Shown: positions 10,131-22,209 of the stretch, piece after piece
Layout: every line of letters starts with the position of its first letter
How positions within the stretch are numbered: position 1 is the first letter of the stretch
Origin: Parasponia andersonii
Taxonomy: Eukaryota > Streptophyta > Magnoliopsida > Rosales > Cannabaceae
NCBI GenBank assembly: GCA_002914805.1
Contig: JXTB01000019.1
Coordinates: 1,520,518-1,584,517, forward strand
Direction: 5' to 3'
Length of the DNA stretch: 64,000 bases
Program-made: the position numbers and the translations under genes
Notes under the pieces: generated by a model
The model's input: the letters and a program-made list of their open reading frames with translations, nothing else
Databases searched by the model: none
Told to the model about the DNA's origin: nothing

Positions 10131-12230
10131 CTAGCTAAAATTGCTTCTAGGAGTCAAAAATGGTGGATCATCGGGACTGGCACGCTCGGCATCATAACTT
10201 GGTGTTTCTTCAGAATAATCAGGTAAAACAGGTCGAAGGCGGAGCTTCGGTTTCCTCGACGGCAACATGGGAAGTGGATCTTCCCCTTTCAGAATTCTTT
10301 CAGCTTCTTTCACCGTTGGCCTCTTTACGGGGTTTGGATGCACACAAGCAAGTCCCACGACGAGCATCCTCTCCATCTCCTCCTCGCTAACCTTTCCCTT
10401 TAGCCTCAAATCAGCCGCTTCAATCAGTTTTCCTTTCTGCCACAAGTCCCACGCCCAATCAACCACCGACGTTCCATGCTCATCGACTGGCCTCCGCCCG
10501 CTTACCAACTCTAAAACAACTACACCGAAGCTATACACATCTGTTTTCGTATTCGGCACACCGGAATAGACATATTCGGGAGCGAGATATCCCATTGTTC
10601 CGGCTGGTATGGTCGCATTTCTTGTGAGAGAACTATGGTCATACACTTCTGCCAGACCGAAATCACCAAGTTTGGCATTAAACTCTGCATCAAGCATTAT
10701 GTTACAAGTCTTAACATCTCTATGAATTATTTGTCTCTCACACTCTTCATGCAGATAAGCAAGAGCAGAAGCCACCCCTAGAACTATGTTCAGTCTCTGC
10801 TTCCATGAAAGGACAATAGCCGAGTTGGTTTTCTTGTGGAGGATTTTGTCAAGGCTTCCATTGGACATGTACTCATAAACCAGGACTAACTCAGATCCCT
10901 CGCAGCACCATCCTTGAAGCTGAATCAGATTCTTATGCCTCAGGCAGCTAACCATCGTGGCAAACTCGGTGGTAAAAGGATTGCGCAAACAATCGATCCC
11001 ATTAACTCGTTGGAACCTTTTCACAGCAACTTCACCATGTGGAAGAGACCCTTTATAGACTGTTGCAGATGCTCCTTCTCCAACGATTCGTTTTCGGTCG
11101 AAACCCATCGTAGCCGACTTAATTTCTTCAAGTGACAATCTTGTTGGGACTCTGTTCATCTGAATCCTGCTAGCCACACTCTCCATTCTGGTTTTCGCAA
11201 GAAGTCTTCTCTTCTTTATCGTTATGAAACTTATCACAGAAACAATCGCCAAAATTGAAAAAACAAACGCCGTTAAGCCTCCCAATCCAAGAACCATCTC
11301 TCCTACATTCATTTTCTTTCCACGAAAGAAACTGTCATGGTTAATGTCCGTACCCGATTCCTCTGGAGAGCATATGAAACAGTCTCCTTCTTCAACAGTA
11401 TCCATAGGAACAAGAGAGCTCTGAAATGTCTTGAACCGCCATTTTTCAACCACATGAAGAGCAGAGCCTTGGCCATTAGAACCAGAGAACCCCACGTACA
11501 TAGACTCCTTGAGTAGATCAGAGAGGTCAATTCTGGCAACCAGAACAGGATTGGGAGGCCGTACAGGGGAGTAACCAACCCAAACCCGAATCATCTTCAT
11601 GGCGTTTCTGTACTCAATCCAAGTTCTAATCACTTTCCCACTTTTCAAATCCACTCCTCTCGAAACGACATCAACGGAGGTGACGGAAACCACAGTGTTG
11701 ACATCGATTCCGATATGGTTTCCGTTTATGTCACCAAGCAGAGGATCAAAACTCGTGTCATACTCCACAGCAAAGAACGAATCTTGAACATCAAAGGCCG
11801 GTCTCGGAAGACCGATATGGCCTTTGGAGGAGCTAAAAGAATCGGCGTTTGGGGCCACAAGGAAGGCGATTCCATCGCCGGAGGAGCAGAGCGGAGAAGG
11901 AGAGATGGAGAAGGAGAAGGCTGAGGAGAAAGAGGCTGTGGCGTTGGATTCGGAATCGATAAATCGTATCGGGGTGGCATATAAAGCTCCTCCGACACCA
12001 TAGATAGAAGAAGGAGATGATGATGATGGAGAAGAAGAAAGGCAAGCAGCGAGTTCTTGAGTGAGACTAATGGAGGTGTTTCGGAAGAAAGCGTCGCCGA
12101 AGAGGGTGATATTGTTTTTGTTGCTGTTATTGGTTTCTGGCGAGAAAGGGTGAGAAAATGAGGGAAAGTTTAGGCTAAAGAAGAAGATTATGAAGACAAC
12201 CCAGATGAGAAGGGAATGAGGCGAATGCAT
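10131..12230 (-). CDS. LECRK-S.6: L-type lectin-domain receptor kinase, S.6 type
   Basis: A single-exon gene for a 699-residue receptor kinase on the plasma membrane. Residues 1-26 form a signal peptide, about 38-270 a legume-type lectin domain with the metal/ligand-site blocks SGDGIAFLVAP and VEYDTSFDP plus NGNHIGID, about 308-338 a membrane segment followed by KKRR, and about 378-650 a Ser/Thr kinase. Kinase landmarks: loop GEGASATV (384-391, Ala where the third Gly usually stands), K404 in VAVK, HRDVKTCN (503-510), DFG (523-525) and APEY (550-553). Asn-rich glycosylation sites are frequent before and within the lectin domain. The kinase sequence resembles Arabidopsis LecRK-S.6 (At5g42120) as I recall it, including the ending SNFS. 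The reading frame extends to 12299, but I chose the ATG at 12230 because it starts the signal peptide. It probably senses an extracellular signal; the ligand is unknown. Confidence 0.9.
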   Translation of the reverse strand: MHSPHSLLIWVVFIIFFFSLNFPSFSHPFSPETNNSNKNNITLFGDAFFRNTSISLTQELAACLSSSPSSSSPSSIYGVGGALYATPIRFIDSESNATASFSSAFSFSISPSPLCSSGDGIAFLVAPNADSFSSSKGHIGLPRPAFDVQDSFFAVEYDTSFDPLLGDINGNHIGIDVNTVVSVTSVDVVSRGVDLKSGKVIRTWIEYRNAMKMIRVWVGYSPVRPPNPVLVARIDLSDLLKESMYVGFSGSNGQGSALHVVEKWRFKTFQSSLVPMDTVEEGDCFICSPEESGTDINHDSFFRGKKMNVGEMVLGLGGLTAFVFSILAIVSVISFITIKKRRLLAKTRMESVASRIQMNRVPTRLSLEEIKSATMGFDRKRIVGEGASATVYKGSLPHGEVAVKRFQRVNGIDCLRNPFTTEFATMVSCLRHKNLIQLQGWCCEGSELVLVYEYMSNGSLDKILHKKTNSAIVLSWKQRLNIVLGVASALAYLHEECERQIIHRDVKTCNIMLDAEFNAKLGDFGLAEVYDHSSLTRNATIPAGTMGYLAPEYVYSGVPNTKTDVYSFGVVVLELVSGRRPVDEHGTSVVDWAWDLWQKGKLIEAADLRLKGKVSEEEMERMLVVGLACVHPNPVKRPTVKEAERILKGEDPLPMLPSRKPKLRLRPVLPDYSEETPSYDAERASPDDPPFLTPRSNFS

Positions 12231-13689
12231 TGTAGTGAAGAAAGTGGGAAAAGATTGGTTGTCTGGGAGAAATTTTCTCGGGAAAATGAAGGAAAACAAT
12301 GACGTGAGAGTGAGAATATAAGTGAGTTCTTGGCTGTTGGAGAATTTGAATTTCGATTTCCACTTAGGGTGTGAAACTGTCTCGTTGATTCTTTGGCTTC
12401 TCCACGAGTGTGGGAGAGACAGATCGAGAAATGGCCGATGAGTCCCATGCTCAAACTATTATTTATTTATTTATTGATTTTGATAGTACTGATTTTTTTT
12501 TTAATAAAAAAAGTCATAACACGCTGACAGCGACACATAACAATGAAATTCCAAACCATGCATCTATAGTTTGTACGTGTCTCCAAATTTAATTAATTAA
12601 TTTATTCTGGTAAAGGTTAATATTATTTTTATTTTCTAAAACGTATTCTACATCTCATTTGGGTCTTTGGTTTACAAAAAATGTTACAGTTTAATAAATA
12701 AGCTATGTTAACAGAAAACACAAGTCTCGTTTTTATCTCAGACTAATTTTTATGAACCTTCAAATGTCACTTAATTATGATGAATTTTTTTTACTAGGTT
12801 TTGATCATTGGTTTTGGAATAAGATTGTTAAAATTGAGATGAAGATAAAAAAATATTTGGACGAAAACAAAATTGAGACCAGGACAATCAAAGTTAGGAC
12901 AGATAAAAAACAATAATATGACATCTAAAAAGTTTAGAAATCAAGGTGAGAAAAAAAAAACATTTTAAAGGGTGAGTTCTTCTCTCTCTTTTTTTTTCTT
13001 TTTCTTTTTTTCATTTTGAAAAGAAAGATTCGATTTTATTAATTCAAATCTTCAAGTGATTATTATAATCAGTCCAAAATATATACGAAGAAAAAGAAAA
13101 AACAGCGAAACAATGGGCCACTTTATTTCCAAACAAGGAATAAAGTGACAAAAATCACAATTGACATCGGATAATAAGGAATTAACTTATTTATTTATGA
13201 CAACTTGAGAGTCACACTCTACATTTGATAATTCATAACTCAGATTTTTAGCAAAAAATGTCCTTTTCAAACAACAATAAGTTTTAATGAGTATTTTTGT
13301 TTTTACTTCACTAATTTCTCTTTTAGATCCAATTTATAACGGAAACTAATTTAGTTTTATTTTTCAAATTCATGAACATCATGAGTTTATGAATATTTTT
13401 CTATATTGTGCAATGAATAAAAATATTCTATTCATTTATGGACAAATAAAATCTTATTTTGTTCTATGCTTCATGTTAATTTTTTTAATGTAAAATGAAA
13501 TATTTTTTAAAATATAATTTGCACTACTTTTTGTGTAAGTTTAGAAAGTGAAACCAAGTTTGGCTACTACTCCTTTTGTCATCATCAAAAGCAAATTGAG
13601 GCTAACTCAATTAGTTTAGGATTTTTGAGAGTGTGTGTAAGTATGTGAGAAAGAAGTTCAAATTCTAGTTAGATTTTTTCATGTATCAA
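12231..13689. other. Promoter side of the lectin kinase and AT-rich intergenic DNA
   Basis: 12231-12450 would hold the kinase's 5' leader and core promoter on the minus strand. The remainder is AT-rich, with poly-A/T runs and no gene. Frames of 60-90 codons at 12175-12592 are overlaps of the leader and have no domain. Confidence 0.45.
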
Positions 13690-14230
13690 TTTATGTATAA
13701 ATTTCATAATAATTTTTTTTTCAGCACTATCGTTGAAAAACTCAATGATATTGCTAAAGACTGTCCTCTTAGATTGCACGAGATGCTTAGCTCTGCTCTT
13801 GAGAAGGTTTGCCAATGGATTTATAAGCACTTGAGCTTAAAACCCTCAAGCAACACCATATGAACTTTTTGCATTCGGTTATCGGTCGTTAATGCTGAGC
13901 TTGTAAAATTGGATGTTAAATGGCTTAAGAGCTGTCAAATGAACTCGAAATAGCCATGGATCATATAAAAAGATACAAGAGAGTGCTGTACTTTCGAAAA
14001 GTCATCATAACATGGAAGGAATTGAATCGAAGAAGACCAAGTTAATGAAACTGAATCTCCAGTTGAGTACAATATTGAAATTCCATATTTCTTCACTGAA
14101 TGACAACAATGAAAGCTAGATGGTGATCTTAGGAGAGCTGAGTTTTTCTTTCAAAGCCCCCGGCCTGGTTCAATTTTTTAACGGATAGTTTGCTTTAGTT
14201 CTGTCTTGTTCTACCTTTTACTCAGTTGCT
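13690..14230 (+). pseudogene. Broken 3' copy of the coiled-coil tail gene (paralog of 21.4-21.9 kb)
   Basis: After an acceptor-like TTTTTTTTCAG ending near 13724, the frame reads TIVEKLNDIAKDCP, which aligns with IIEKHGDIAQECP in the 21.4-kb locus. Further on, AELVKLDVKWLKS (about 13897-13935) aligns with GELVKVDVKWLKS at about 21558. The match continues in broken frames past 14110 into the region corresponding to the other copy's stop and 3' UTR. Several stops and frame changes separate these blocks, so this is a decayed partial copy. The family resembles the C-terminal part of plant MATH/coiled-coil and PEARLI-4 (phospholipase-like) proteins ('KYGDIA...C' block then a coiled coil); that assignment is tentative. 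Confidence 0.6.
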
Positions 14231-14299
14231 CAATATTTGTTAGTGAGCATTAAATGCTTAGTGACAATAACCGTATATGCAAAACACGGTTTGCATATC

Positions 14300-16390
14300 A
14301 TACACGGTAAAAGAAAAGAAAAAATAACAGAAGGCCGTTAGTACACTGCTGCATATCTTATCAACAGAGGGCTGTCAGTACCATTGGATTGCAGAATACC
14401 AGAGGAGGTCTGGAGCGGTAAAGAGGTAAATCTTTCATTACTGAAAGTATTTGGCTGTCTATCTTATTTTCATATAGACCTTGCCAATAGAAGTAAACTT
14501 GATCCCAAGTCTAAAAAATTTTTGTTTATTAGTTATGGTGATGCTGAGCTTGGTTATCATTTCTGGGATGGCCAAAATCGAAAGATCATCAGAAGCAGGA
14601 ATGTCATATTCAACGAGAAGGTGATGTACAAGGACAGATTAGGTACCGGAGCTGATAATGCATGTCCTGAAGTTAAAAAGATTGGGGGTAATACCATTAA
14701 ATGAGATCCCAACAGATGAAATGAAGATTAATGATGGCGAAAAATATCAAGAAGCTGTAGCACCAGCAGCAGACCCACAGACCCCAGTGGGTGAACTCAG
14801 AAGATTTTCTAGAACAATTCGACCTCCTCAGAGATATTCCCCAGCACTGCATTACATTCTGTTGACTGATAAAGGCGAGCTAGAGACTTATAAAGAAGCG
14901 GTGTAAAATGATGAGTCAACCAAGTGGGAGTTAGCCATGAAAGATGAGATGGAGTCACTGGCGTCCAATCAGACATGGGAACTGGCCAAACTACCAGAAG
15001 GAAAGAAGGTATTACACAATAAGTGGGTGTACCGAATAAAGGAAGAACATGATGGTAGCAAGCGATACAAAACAAGACTTGTTGTCAAAGGCTTTCAACA
15101 AAAGGAAGGCATCGACTACACTGAGATTTTCTCTCCAGTGGTCAAATTGACCACTATCAGAACAGTACTTGGGTTGGTGGCTAAAGAAGACTTGCATCTA
15201 GAGCAATTAGATGTCAAAATGGCATTTCTTTATAGTGACCAGGAAGAAGAAATTTACATGAAGCAGCCACAAGGTTTTGAAGTACAAGGGAAAGAGAAAA
15301 TGGTGTGCAAACTTCAGAAGAGCCTGTATGGCCTGAAACAGGCTCTAAGACAATGGTACAAGAAGTTCGATGCATTTATGAGTAACAGTAGTTACTTGCG
15401 GTGCCAGGCAGATCATTGCTATTACGCGAAGAGATTTAACAATTCTTATATTATTCTACTTCTTTATGTAGATGATATGTTAATTGCTGGAGCTAATATG
15501 GAGGAAATCGATAAGCTCAAGAAAGAATTGTCAATGGAGTTTTCTATGAAGGATTTAGGAGCTGCAAAGTAAATCCTTAGGATGCGGATTTCTAGAGACA
15601 GGGTGAAAGGGAGTTTGAAGCTATCTCAAGAGGAGTATGTGAAGAAGGTGCTTAGCAGATTCAACATGGATAATGTAAAGCCTGTAAGTACTCCTTTGGT
15701 TAGTCACTTCAAACTAACCAAGGAGCAGTTACCCTCAACAGAGCAGGAACGAGTTCACATGACTAAGATGCCATATTCTTCTGCTATTGGCAGCATTATG
15801 TATGCCATGGTGTGTACAAGACCGGATATAGCACATGCAGTGGGAGTTGTGAGCCGATATATAAGCAATCTAGGAAAACAGCACTGGGAAGCGGTGAAGT
15901 AGATTCTCAGGTACTTGAGAGGCATCAGCAACATGACCTTGTGCTTTAGAAAGTCAGATTTGGGTTTACAAGGCTATGTGGACGCTGACATGGCTGGTAA
16001 TGTAGACGGCAGGAAAAGTACTACTAAATATGTATTTACATTAGGTGGTACAGCTGTTAGCTGGGTCTCAATGCTACAAAAGATTGTCACTCTCTCTACT
16101 ACTGAAGTAGAGTATGTTGCTGTGACATAAGCAAACAAGGAGTTGATTTGGTTGCAAAGCTTCTTGGAGGAACTGGGTTATAATTATGGAAAGAACACTT
16201 TGTACTGTGACAGTCAAAGTGCTATTCATCTTGCGAAGAATCCTATGTATCATGCTCAGACAATGCATATATAGGTTCGGTATCACTTCATACGCTCAGC
16301 TTTGGATGATGGAGTCTTAGTGCTAGAGAAGATTCCAGGAAGCAAGAACCCAGCGGATGTGTTAACTAAGACAGTGGATGGTATGGACCT
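14300..16390 (+). mobile_element. Ty1/Copia LTR retrotransposon fossil, partial pol
   Basis: A broken Copia-superfamily element. Recognisable in order are the C-terminal part of integrase (about 14335-14720), reverse transcriptase (about 14890-15900) with the hallmark YVDDM block, and the RNase H region (about 15915-16380) with the ADMAG-type block and the terminal DVLTK motif. The order integrase-RT-RNase H is diagnostic of Copia. Gag, protease and a 5' LTR were not recognised, so only the 3' two-thirds of pol remains. It carries about half a dozen breaks and is a fossil of moderate to old age. It sits between a decayed copy of the coiled-coil tail gene and a segment resembling introns of the 18.4-kb locus. 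Confidence 0.9.
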
Positions 16391-16404
16391 GTTTTATTGG
16401 ACCG

Positions 16405-16640
16405 TTGTGTCCGTACACATATGTATTTTAGGGTTTTTGAGATTATATATATTTTAGACTCGGTCGTGTAAACCTATCTTCTATACCTTACTGTCAGTGG
16501 TTTTTTTCTCAATTAGGATTTTCCACTTAAATCTGTGTGTTCTTATTTTTCATCTTCTTTTGTCAATTATCGTTTGGTAATTGTTAACAAAATCTCAATC
16601 ATAAAGCTCTGTCATGTCGTTAGACAATTTTTTGTTAAAT
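16405..16640 (+). repeat. Segment resembling two separate introns of the 18.4-kb pseudogene
   Basis: 16408-16540 aligns with 18929-19085 (shared blocks ACATATGTATTTTA and TTTTC-ACTTAAATCT). 16583-16630 aligns with 19980-20035 (CAATCATA-AGCTCT and TTGTTAAATTTTCT). In the other locus these two pieces flank exons that are absent here. It may also contain the 3' LTR edge of the neighbouring Copia fossil. The origin is unclear. Confidence 0.45.
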
Positions 16641-18403
16641 TTTCTTTTGGTACAAAGGTAGGACCACAAATAGTGTATTTGATATTCTCTGAAGAGTATT
16701 CTCAAACTCTTCAAAAGTTTCCTTTATTTATTTATTTTTTTTGCTTGAAAAGAAAATCCATTTGATTTACTTGAAAGAAATTAGTGACTCCATTACGGTA
16801 TATCTTTTTTCACGTGGGTTAGCTTGTGGGTTTTGATGGTTTATTTAATTGTATTTGACTAAAGTTCAAGGTCCAACATGAAACTAATCAGATCATGCAA
16901 GAGGGTCCAATACAAATTCTATTCCAAAGATAAAAGACATGTAGTTTTTCTTTTCTTTCACCAAAGTGATAGTGATAATTGTTTGGTGAGTTCATTTCTG
17001 ATTGAGTTTTATGAGATTGCAGGGTCAAAGATTGAATGAGCACTCTGCTGTCTTCCTCTGTATTCTCATTTTTATTTCTATTCTTATTTTTTGTATTCTG
17101 TTTTATTTTATTGTTTGTTTGGTGTTTGGAATATTTACATCTTGCATGACATAATAATAGGCTATGTTGTAAAGCCTTCAAGAAGATCTGGAAATTACCC
17201 TGTGATTTAGTGTCAAAGTAATTTCTAGTGACACAACTTGGATAAATTATGAACATTATGTTTGGAATTTGTAGTTACGTGTTAAACTAATGCATGTTGG
17301 AGCCTTTATTAGTTCAAATCATATGAAATCAATAGATAAAATAGTCTAATTGTCTACGAAAACTTGGACTCTTGAAAACCCAAATGATCTTATTCTTTTT
17401 TCCTTTTCCTACTTTGAAAAGTTCCGTAAGCTTGCCAGCTCCTGCTCTGGTTTCCAAGAGATAGAAATATGGCGAAAAAAATTAATTCTATCAAGATGTT
17501 AATTTTCATCAAGGACATTTAAGATTTTGTTGTTCTCCCTTATTTTTCTGGTAAGTAATGACAGTTTCAATGGCATATTTATTGTACAAAAGTCCTCTCA
17601 GGAATTAAGCAGAGCTCTCTGCTAGCTTTTGGATAGACCTTTTTTGTATTCCACAGCATTTCAGTATGTACTAGTAACTAAGTTGGAACTTCCACACACC
17701 ATCTAGCCTTAGGTAGGATGCAAAGAGTGGGCATTCTCCTCGTAGACATCTTGTCTTCAAATCTTAAAAGGATCCACATACCATATGGGGACTACACCAC
17801 CCATGGATTATTTGGATATGCCATTCTCTACCACTAAGTCTTTTCTTTTCAAGGAAAAAAGTTGGAACTTTTAAAAGATGTTTAATTTGTAGCCTTGTAC
17901 AAACTCAGATGATTGTAGTTTTTCTACACCAAACAATTAGACAGGTTAGTTTGATCTTGTTGGAGATAGAAAGCAGAACGAATAAAAGAGCATTTAGTTT
18001 AATATCTGACAGAAAGTAAGTCGTATTTCTATCTGTATTTTTTCCCTTAATGAAAAAGACTATTTAATTCTAACAGTTTGAATAATTTGAGCCTTCATAT
18101 TTCATGATTGTAATGAGTGAAATACCATTTTAAATTCTTAAAATTCTTGCTTAAGTGTGAAAAACCATTTTCAGTTCTTAATATTTATAGTTCTGTATGT
18201 GAAGTAGCTCATTCTAATTCTACGAAGGCTAACTTTGTTTGCTACTAGCTCTGTATTGTAAATAATCTTCACTTAAGGCTAACTAAAACCATTTACTTTT
18301 CTTCTTTTTTGATTTATTGTTTCTGTCTTACCATTAACAACATTGTACTTCTAGTTTTGGGATTCAAATAGGGGCTCTAGTGTATTGTGTCTAGTTTCTA
18401 CCA
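16641..18403. other. Intergenic DNA
   Basis: No gene or clear repeat end was recognised. Short frames at 16535-17256 have low-complexity Asn/Lys-rich translations without domains. The stretch 17690-17850 is less AT-rich but shows no open frame. Confidence 0.5.
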
Positions 18404-21400
18404 ATGAAAAAAAAGAAGTCTGCTCCTCGTGGAAAATCTGGGTTGGTCCCATCTCGGAGGAGAAGTAAGCGTCTACGACATAAATGTTTACAAACATATC
18501 AATTTGATGTAAGCTCGGACGAATAAGAGAGCAACACTAACACCCTCTTGCAAAAGGGCTATTTATTCAACAAAGGCTACTTCTAAGTATAAAAAAACAA
18601 GGGGTAGTTCTCCCATCATCATCACGGAAGTTATAGCTCGGAAGCTTGGGAATGACAACTCTAATCAACAGGCCAAGTACTTTGCTAATACTTCTACCTC
18701 AAAGATGGGGACAAATGAACCAATGGAAGAGTGCTGTAATCTTAACAATGAAGAGGAAAGGCTTCGTTCTATCTGGTGGTAAGTATTTCATTGTCTTACA
18801 TATTTATTTATTTTTAGGAATCATGTTAGAGTTCACGACCTGACTTATATTTGACTCGATCCAAAAAATTTGCGGTACGACATATGTAACGATTTTACAA
18901 TTAGGATAATTTTTTAGTATGTTTTTTTTTGTCCCGTATACATATGTATTTTAAGATTCTAGGATTTTATATAGTTTGACTTAGCCGTATAATACTTAAT
19001 TTTCTATACTCAATTTTTGATATAATGAAATTTCTTTTTCTCCATTAGTGATTTTTTTTAATTAGAATTTTCTACTTAAATCTATTGCCTATTATTGTTC
19101 TGTAATTTATAACAAACAATATATGTATTTGGTAGTGCAATTTTTTGTACTTATAATCTAAGTGAGTTTTTAATTTGTTTTCCATCTTCTTGATAGGGGA
19201 AGCTTGAGTTTCTGCGACGGCAAGTATGATAAAGTGGATGGATATGCGGCTTGCAAGTTAACCAAGGCTTCTCCAGAATTTCTCAAGTTTGCATACAGTT
19301 TTCCAGGACTGCTCGCTGCAGAAGTGCTCTCCAGGCTTGATGTTTGGCCAAACTGCTTCCGTACTTCTCCACCAACTGATGACATTATCGACCCTCTACT
19401 TTTTTCCAGAAAATGAAAGGTGATGTTTGCCACGAATTGGTGTTTCCCAGTCATGTTGTTCTATTTTGGCTCCTAATTTGATCTTTTGTATTTCTTTTAC
19501 TTCTTGCAGTGATAACAAAGCTTTTAGCAGCTTATTAGATTATTTGTCTAACCAAGATCTTGGTATGAGAATTGTAGTTGATGACACAAAACTTCTTGCA
19601 TTTTCTTCACGTCATCTTCCACATAAATATTGGAGTGAGTCCAAACACCACTTGTTGTAATCTCAGTGTTCATTGTTCGTCTTTTGTTGATCTGCTCGAA
19701 TATTCCTCTATATAATTGGTTATGTAAATTGAATGATCTGTAGGGACCAAAGATAAGTACTATATGTGGGCTGTTGTAGTTGGAGCAAATGTTTTCTTCC
19801 CCCTTAAAAAGGAATGTTCTACTCCCATTTGCATTAGCGAATCTGAAGTACCTCCTAATTCAGCAAATGATGTGGATGCTGCTGTCAGAGATGAGAGCAG
19901 AAGTTCAAAGAACTGGGTTGCTCAAGGTATCTTGCTCCTTTAAGTACACTGGAGCAGTTTTCTTGCCATAGTTGCATTTAAATTTTCAATCATAGAGCTC
20001 TATCAAGTTCTAAGTCATTCTTTCGTTAAATTTTCTCAAATGAAAACCAATTGAGTTTTAATATTTGGTAGTTTGTTTTCTAGGGAAACTCATGCTACTA
20101 AAGCCTGTCTTGAGTCGGCCATAATCCAAGTGAAATCTCAAAACAGATTGTTATCTAAAATTATATTCTTCACGAGATAGGAATGGAATGAGTTTGAGGC
20201 CTTTTGTCAAGCTCACTCGATTGTTGAGAATGTAGAGCAGAATTTAAAGACAAATTTTTTATACTCATTGATGTTGGGCATAAAGTTTTTTCTCTAATTC
20301 TGTCATTTATGTCAACATGCTGCCAATTGTTCGATAAGTGAGGCATAAACCTTATGATTTGAGTCTGCATCATTTGACATAAACAATGGCAAGAATATAG
20401 GTACTCTACAATTGTACACGCATACATATATATATATTAATAATAAAAACAAATTTTAGTAAATGCCCATTCTAATAAGCTTCCTATGATAACTGTGTGA
20501 GTAAATTTTCTCTTTGTTTTCAGAAAATTCTTTCCCTGCATTTGGGTCCACTAACTTTAGTGTAGTCTTCTTCTAATACTATTTTAATTCTTTTAGCCAA
20601 ATAAGATGATATTGAATTTCCATCTGAGGCATTTAAGAGATGGATTTCTTTGCTTCCCTTGTGTCTAGCTTGAAAATCAGATAGAAAACTCTATATTCTC
20701 TCTCCCGTAAGGCACGAGATGTTGGTTCAAATTCTGCTACATTATTTCTTCTCTTTTGGTTTGTATGCTCAAGTCTTCGGTTTTTAAATTTTTACGCATG
20801 TCAAGGTATGAACAATGCCAGAGATTCTCACGAAGAACTGCGTTAGACATCATTTGAATGGCCATATCCGTTCGGAAGAGCAATCAACGAAGGCCTTTCT
20901 GAGAGAATTTCCACAACCATTGCAGATGGTTTTCTTGGCGCCAAATTTTCTCCTGATCACATCTTTGAAGAGGCAGGAACACTGCGAACTTGCAAGACCG
21001 AATAAAACCTTCAGAGAGTGCCTGAACAATTGAAACGTCCAGAGGCCCCTCTGAAAATGTCTTTTGATTCTGGTCTCGCTTCGGCCTTTCTAATACCTTA
21101 TGAGGAGTTCATACCGAACTATGCTGATGAAACTTTTCCTTCTACTAATATCCCTGATGGAGGGAATGTCCAAAGGACTGGTTCTGGTTCATCAGGCCTT
21201 CCAAGGCAAAGCTTTAACTCTGCTTTTCAAGGGCACAAAGGAAGTAGTGCTTATATTAAGAGCCTTTGTACCTCATTTCATAACTTGGCTAACAATTTCG
21301 ATTATGAGACATTTGAAGATATCACCTCGGATGGTAACTGTGGAGAATTGGTTGGTCAATATCGAGTGAAACCGAGTTTGGCCCCCAACTCTTTGTTCCA

Positions 21401-21870
21401 TCATTGAAAAACATGGTGACATTGCTCAAGAGTGCCCAAACATGTCAAGCAAAAAGGCTTAGTTATGTCCTTGAGAGGATTTGTGAAGTCGTTCAAGATT
21501 TCCAAGCACTAGAGCTAAAATACATCTGAATTCTCTAAAATCAGCTATCCTTGATGGTGAACTTGTAAAAGTGGATGTGAAATGGCTTAAGAGCCGCCAT
21601 GACGAACTCAACAAAGTAGTCAACCAGATCAAGGAGTATAAGAAGCTTAAACTTTTCCGGCGATCGAACATGAAAGCAATTGAATCCAAGAGGAGTACTC
21701 TCAATTGTAAAAAAGTTGAGTTGTTGAAACTGCAGTCTCAGGTTGAGTCATTGGAGAACCGAATTTCATTGTTGAGTGCCGAGACTGAGAGTCTAGGTGA
21801 TGATCTTAGCAGAGCTAAACAGGATTTTGAGCGCTTCCAACGCACTTCTTTGATGGATGGTTTGCTCTAG
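18404..21870 (+). pseudogene. Decayed AIPP2-domain gene with coiled-coil tail
   Basis: A spliced host gene now broken. Exons I can trace: 18404-18778 (basic N-terminus, then NEEERLRSIW), 19197-19419 (GSLSFCDGKYDKVDGY... DVWPNCF), 19510-19634 (LLDYLSNQDLGMRIVVDD), 19744-19926 (KDKYYMWAVVVG...) and 20806-21870. Splice phases join correctly (phase 2 at 18778/19197, phase 1 at 19926/20806). The first three AIPP2-type exons match exons 3-5 of the gene at 41.2 kb. Damage: a frame conflict inside the first exon near 18520; one extra base near 19391 that splits the family's DDIALYFFP-like motif; in-frame stops at 20844 and 21003; and at least three frame changes between 21390 and 21550. The last frame (21541-21870) encodes a Leu/Lys/Glu-rich coiled coil. 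No PHD exon is seen. A sequencing error could explain one defect but not all. Confidence 0.7.
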
Positions 21871-21975
21871 TTCTCTCTTTTGTACCAGCACTTAGTCATT
21901 ACCAAAGCCTAAGATAAGTTTTTTGACAACACTTAACAAAACAGCTTCTTATCAATTAAAATCTTCAACTTCTGA

Positions 21976-22088
21976 TAGCTTTATCTTTATACCTACACAT
22001 TTCCATCACTTCACTTGGATTTACCATTTATCCCTTTAGCTTCTATCTTTATATACCTACACATTTCCATCACTTCACTTGGATTTAC
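21976..22088. repeat. 61-bp tandem duplication
   Basis: The unit beginning TAGCTT-TATCTTTATA and ending CACTTGGATTTAC occurs at 21976-22025 and again at about 22037-22088, nearly identical. It lies in the 3' region of the decayed gene. Confidence 0.85.
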
Positions 22089-22178
22089 ATAGAGCGCCGA
22101 TACTAATGGACTACCAAAATACAATTGATACAAGGGCATTTGTTTCTCGCATATTTTTTTTTAATTTTTTAAGCATAA

Positions 22179-22209
<31 letters not shown>

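Noticed and set aside
20690-20800. tRNA or SINE-like B box (GGTTCAAATTCTG)
   Set aside because: No matching A box at proper spacing and no tail; left unannotated.
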